Made by a program: the position numbers and the translations under genes
The notes under the pieces: model-generated
The model's input: the letters and a program-made list of their open reading frames with translations, nothing else
Told to the model about the DNA's origin: nothing
Database searches by the model: none
Shown here: positions 63,301-64,000 of the stretch, one piece after another
Layout: every line of letters begins with the position of its first letter
How positions within the stretch are numbered: position 1 is the first letter of the stretch
Assembly: GCF_030269685.1 (NCBI RefSeq)
Contig: NZ_BSTT01000001.1
Span: 310,001 to 374,000 of the forward strand
Origin: Actinomycetospora sp. NBRC 106378
GTDB taxonomy: Bacteria > Actinomycetota > Actinomycetes > Mycobacteriales > Pseudonocardiaceae
Reading direction: 5' to 3'
Length of the DNA stretch: 64,000 bases

Positions 63301-63570
63301 CTTGCGCAGCTCCCGCTGGCCGGCGCCGACGTACTTGACGAACCGGGTGTCGTCGCAGAGGTCGTCGATCATGTCGAGGCCGGAGGCGATGTAGCGGGGC
63401 CCGTCCCCCGCCTGCAGGACGAACATCGGCCCGTACTGCTTCGAGAGCTCGAGCAGGCTCTGCATCATCTGCCCGGACGGCATGTCGCGCAGGTTGCCGA
63501 TCAGCGGCAGGGGCTTCGGGCCGGGGATCGGGCGGGCACCCTCGGGACGGTCCGGGATCGCTTCGGCCAC
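60301..63570 (-). CDS. Self-sufficient cytochrome P450–NADPH reductase fusion (CYP102-like)
   Basis: 1089 residues, P450 BM3 type. The P450 domain (1 to about 465) has IAGHETTSGLLSFAISYLL (oxygen-binding I helix), EDTLRLWPTAPAF (ExxR) and KPFGSGVRACIGRQFALQEA with the heme Cys near 411. A linker leads to a flavodoxin-like FMN domain (LLVLFGSNLGAAEEIALRIA near 503), then an FAD domain (RPRYYSISSAPAVTDD near 862) and NADPH-binding motifs (VGAGTGMAPFRGFLQERG near 940, VYVCGNAATMAPGVRAAVAE near the end). Such enzymes hydroxylate fatty acids and related chains without a separate partner. GTG 63570 with AAGGAGG 5 bases upstream. Follows a small membrane protein gene, 12 bases apart. Confidence 0.95.
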   Translation of the reverse strand: MAEAIPDRPEGARPIPGPKPLPLIGNLRDMPSGQMMQSLLELSKQYGPMFVLQAGDGPRYIASGLDMIDDLCDDTRFVKYVGAGQRELRKSQESAGLFTADSDDPLWRSAHDILLPAFSQRAIRAYVPMMVDIAEQLLLKWERLNPGEAVDVTADMTRLTLDTIALCGFGYRFNSFYRDSQHPFVDAMMSALNESQARQRMPPAMVRLRRGAERKLLADMRFMSDTVRTILDERRSSGEPGEDLLGHMLTGTDKAGNPLPDHNIVSQCITFLIAGHETTSGLLSFAISYLLKAPEVVARAQAEVDEVLGTDLSAVPTAAQIGKLGYVTQILEDTLRLWPTAPAFTRQPLVDTTVGGYEFRAGTPIIAASIALHRNTDVWGDDAWEFNPDHFAPERAAGRPPSAYKPFGSGVRACIGRQFALQEAILVLAMVLQRFELVDHANYRLKIKESLTLKPDGLTIQVRPRPGRTRSGPVGTPPVAVSEPAAAAASAPVVGDRHGTPLLVLFGSNLGAAEEIALRIARDGTDRGWATTVAPLDDRVGAVRMGEASPSAADLPTEGAVVVVTASYNGMPPDNAAAFCDWVRGPRASAPGVRYTVFGCGNRDWASTYQAIPTLVDERLEAAGATRVHPRGEGDARGDFDGQFHDWYAGLWDALGTACGVAAADAAAVAGGPRLRVSVENRRSVSPVVRSFAAVPATVVANRELTARADAPGGRSVRHVELALPAGTTYRTGDHLGVLPRNDVSLLNRVIARFGLDAGQYVSIEATGGAPTHLPTGEPYPLLGILAGCVELQDVATRPQLTALAASLPPGPERDDLTAVVADGDRYRAEVARPRVTLLELCERHPSAGMEFAEFLDLLPALRPRYYSISSAPAVTDDAALTVGVLDEPARSGEGRYRGTASTHLAAVPEGGTVFCLVREPSIAFRPPENPHRPMIMVGAGTGMAPFRGFLQERGALAAQGVPVAESLLVLGCRDADDDLLYADELARYDKDGVARLVTACSRTAGKPRRYVQQALLDEADAVWSLLSQDAVVYVCGNAATMAPGVRAAVAEVFRAHTGAGEADAQAWFDGLRAQGRYLEDIWGETAVV

Positions 63571-63581
63571 GGGGGCCTCCT

Positions 63582-64000
63582 TCAGTGCTCGACGACGGTC
63601 GGGGTGGGATCGGGGGTGTCGGCGGGGCTGCGGTGGCGCAGCAGCGCCACGGCGATCAGCAGCACCCAGGCCGGGAGGACGAGCAGCGCCGCCGGGTCGT
63701 TCGTCGCGGCGAGCAGCAGGAAGGCGCCGAGGAGCCAGCCGACGACCGCCCAGGGCAGGCGCAGGACGCCGCCGACCCGCAGCAGCGTCGTCGTCGTGAG
63801 GACGAACATGCCGGCGCCGCGGACGGCGAAGACGAAGACCAGGCCGTAGCCCAGCGCGGTGAGGGCGCGGGCCGTCGTCGGATCCGGGGGCACGGTGCTG
63901 CCGCGCGAGGTCGCGAACGCGATCGCGCCCAGGGCCGCCGTCCCGGCGAAGAGCATCGTCACGAACACGACGCCGGCCAGCAGGTTCAGGCCGTGGGCCA
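63582..64000 (-). CDS. Small polytopic membrane protein, 5' end outside window
   Basis: At least 139 residues; the frame is open to the right edge, so the start is not visible (GTG 63968 is only an internal candidate). Four hydrophobic helices: VVFVTMLFAGTAALGAIAFA, GYGLVFVFAVRGAGMFVLTT, LPWAVVGWLLGAFLLLAA and LLVLPAWVLLIAVALL, with a short acidic tail. It is directly upstream of the P450 fusion gene and probably co-transcribed. No family recognised with confidence. Confidence 0.7.
   Translation of the reverse strand, partial: AHGLNLLAGVVFVTMLFAGTAALGAIAFATSRGSTVPPDPTTARALTALGYGLVFVFAVRGAGMFVLTTTTLLRVGGVLRLPWAVVGWLLGAFLLLAATNDPAALLVLPAWVLLIAVALLRHRSPADTPDPTPTVVEH

Noticed and set aside
60148-63849. 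1233-codon plus-strand ORF opposite the P450 fusion
   Set aside because: Antisense shadow of a gene with complete catalytic motifs; no ribosome site and no protein-like pattern.

Overview
The window is very GC-rich (third codon positions almost always G or C), uses GTG and TTG starts freely, and carries gene orders typical of Actinobacteria: folD next to a DUF3017 gene, sucC-sucD beside DUF5336 and DUF6350 genes and purN-purH, and a mycobacterial-type SOS mutasome. A member of the Pseudonocardiales (Pseudonocardia or Actinomycetospora-like) is the best guess. This is an inference from style and synteny; there is no rRNA or other decisive marker here, and I saw no tRNA, CRISPR array, transposase or phage gene.

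Layout. 1-1184: end of a uric acid catabolic pair (HIU hydrolase, urate oxidase cut by the window edge). 1262-3849: two tandem AI-2E-family exporters. 3936-5150: NADP isocitrate dehydrogenase. 5315-9093: a tight leftward run of a small membrane protein, a K+ channel with two RCK parts, folD and DUF3017. 9263-9934: acetate/succinate permease with a strong terminator, followed by three 93-bp tandem repeats. 10322-12608: a TetR regulator divergent from a crotonase that keeps all the catalytic residues of 6-oxocamphor hydrolase, plus an SDR. 12686-18701: SOS mutasome imuA-imuB-dnaE2 with two LexA boxes. 18824-20994: low-complexity membrane protein and a lipoprotein sulfatase. 21001-28404: purH, purN, DUF6350, DUF5336, sucD, sucC. 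28606-36396: polytopic membrane protein, lipase, M23 peptidase, MpaB-family protein, PcrA helicase. 36460-40908: a promoter with a leaderless 20-codon leader ORF and hairpin before chorismate mutase, small membrane protein, Ser/Gly-rich protein, Ser/Thr kinase.

40929-43347 is a decay zone: remnants of a quinone oxidoreductase, a TetR regulator, an ArsI-type glyoxalase and a GrpB protein surround an intact arsR-acr3 arsenic resistance pair. 43446-46273 holds a Bcr/CflA transporter, a DinB-like protein and a LysR regulator. 46438-52481 is a five-gene operon (sarcosine oxidase-like oxidase, Rieske oxygenase, aldehyde dehydrogenase, reductase, enolase-superfamily racemase) that most resembles proline betaine/hydroxyproline betaine catabolism. 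52492-56050 is a PspC-type two-component system with a divergent PspC membrane protein. 56103-64000 contains a YtcJ-like amidohydrolase, an FAD monooxygenase flanked by inverted copies of a 52-bp repeat, a TTG-start aminotransferase, a fused CYP102-type P450-reductase, and a partial membrane protein.

The most unusual items are the 52-bp repeat family (5662, 57742, 59050), the 93-bp hairpin array (10067), the leaderless leader ORF before chorismate mutase, the double-truncation scar at 41163-41167, and the 6-oxocamphor hydrolase-like locus.
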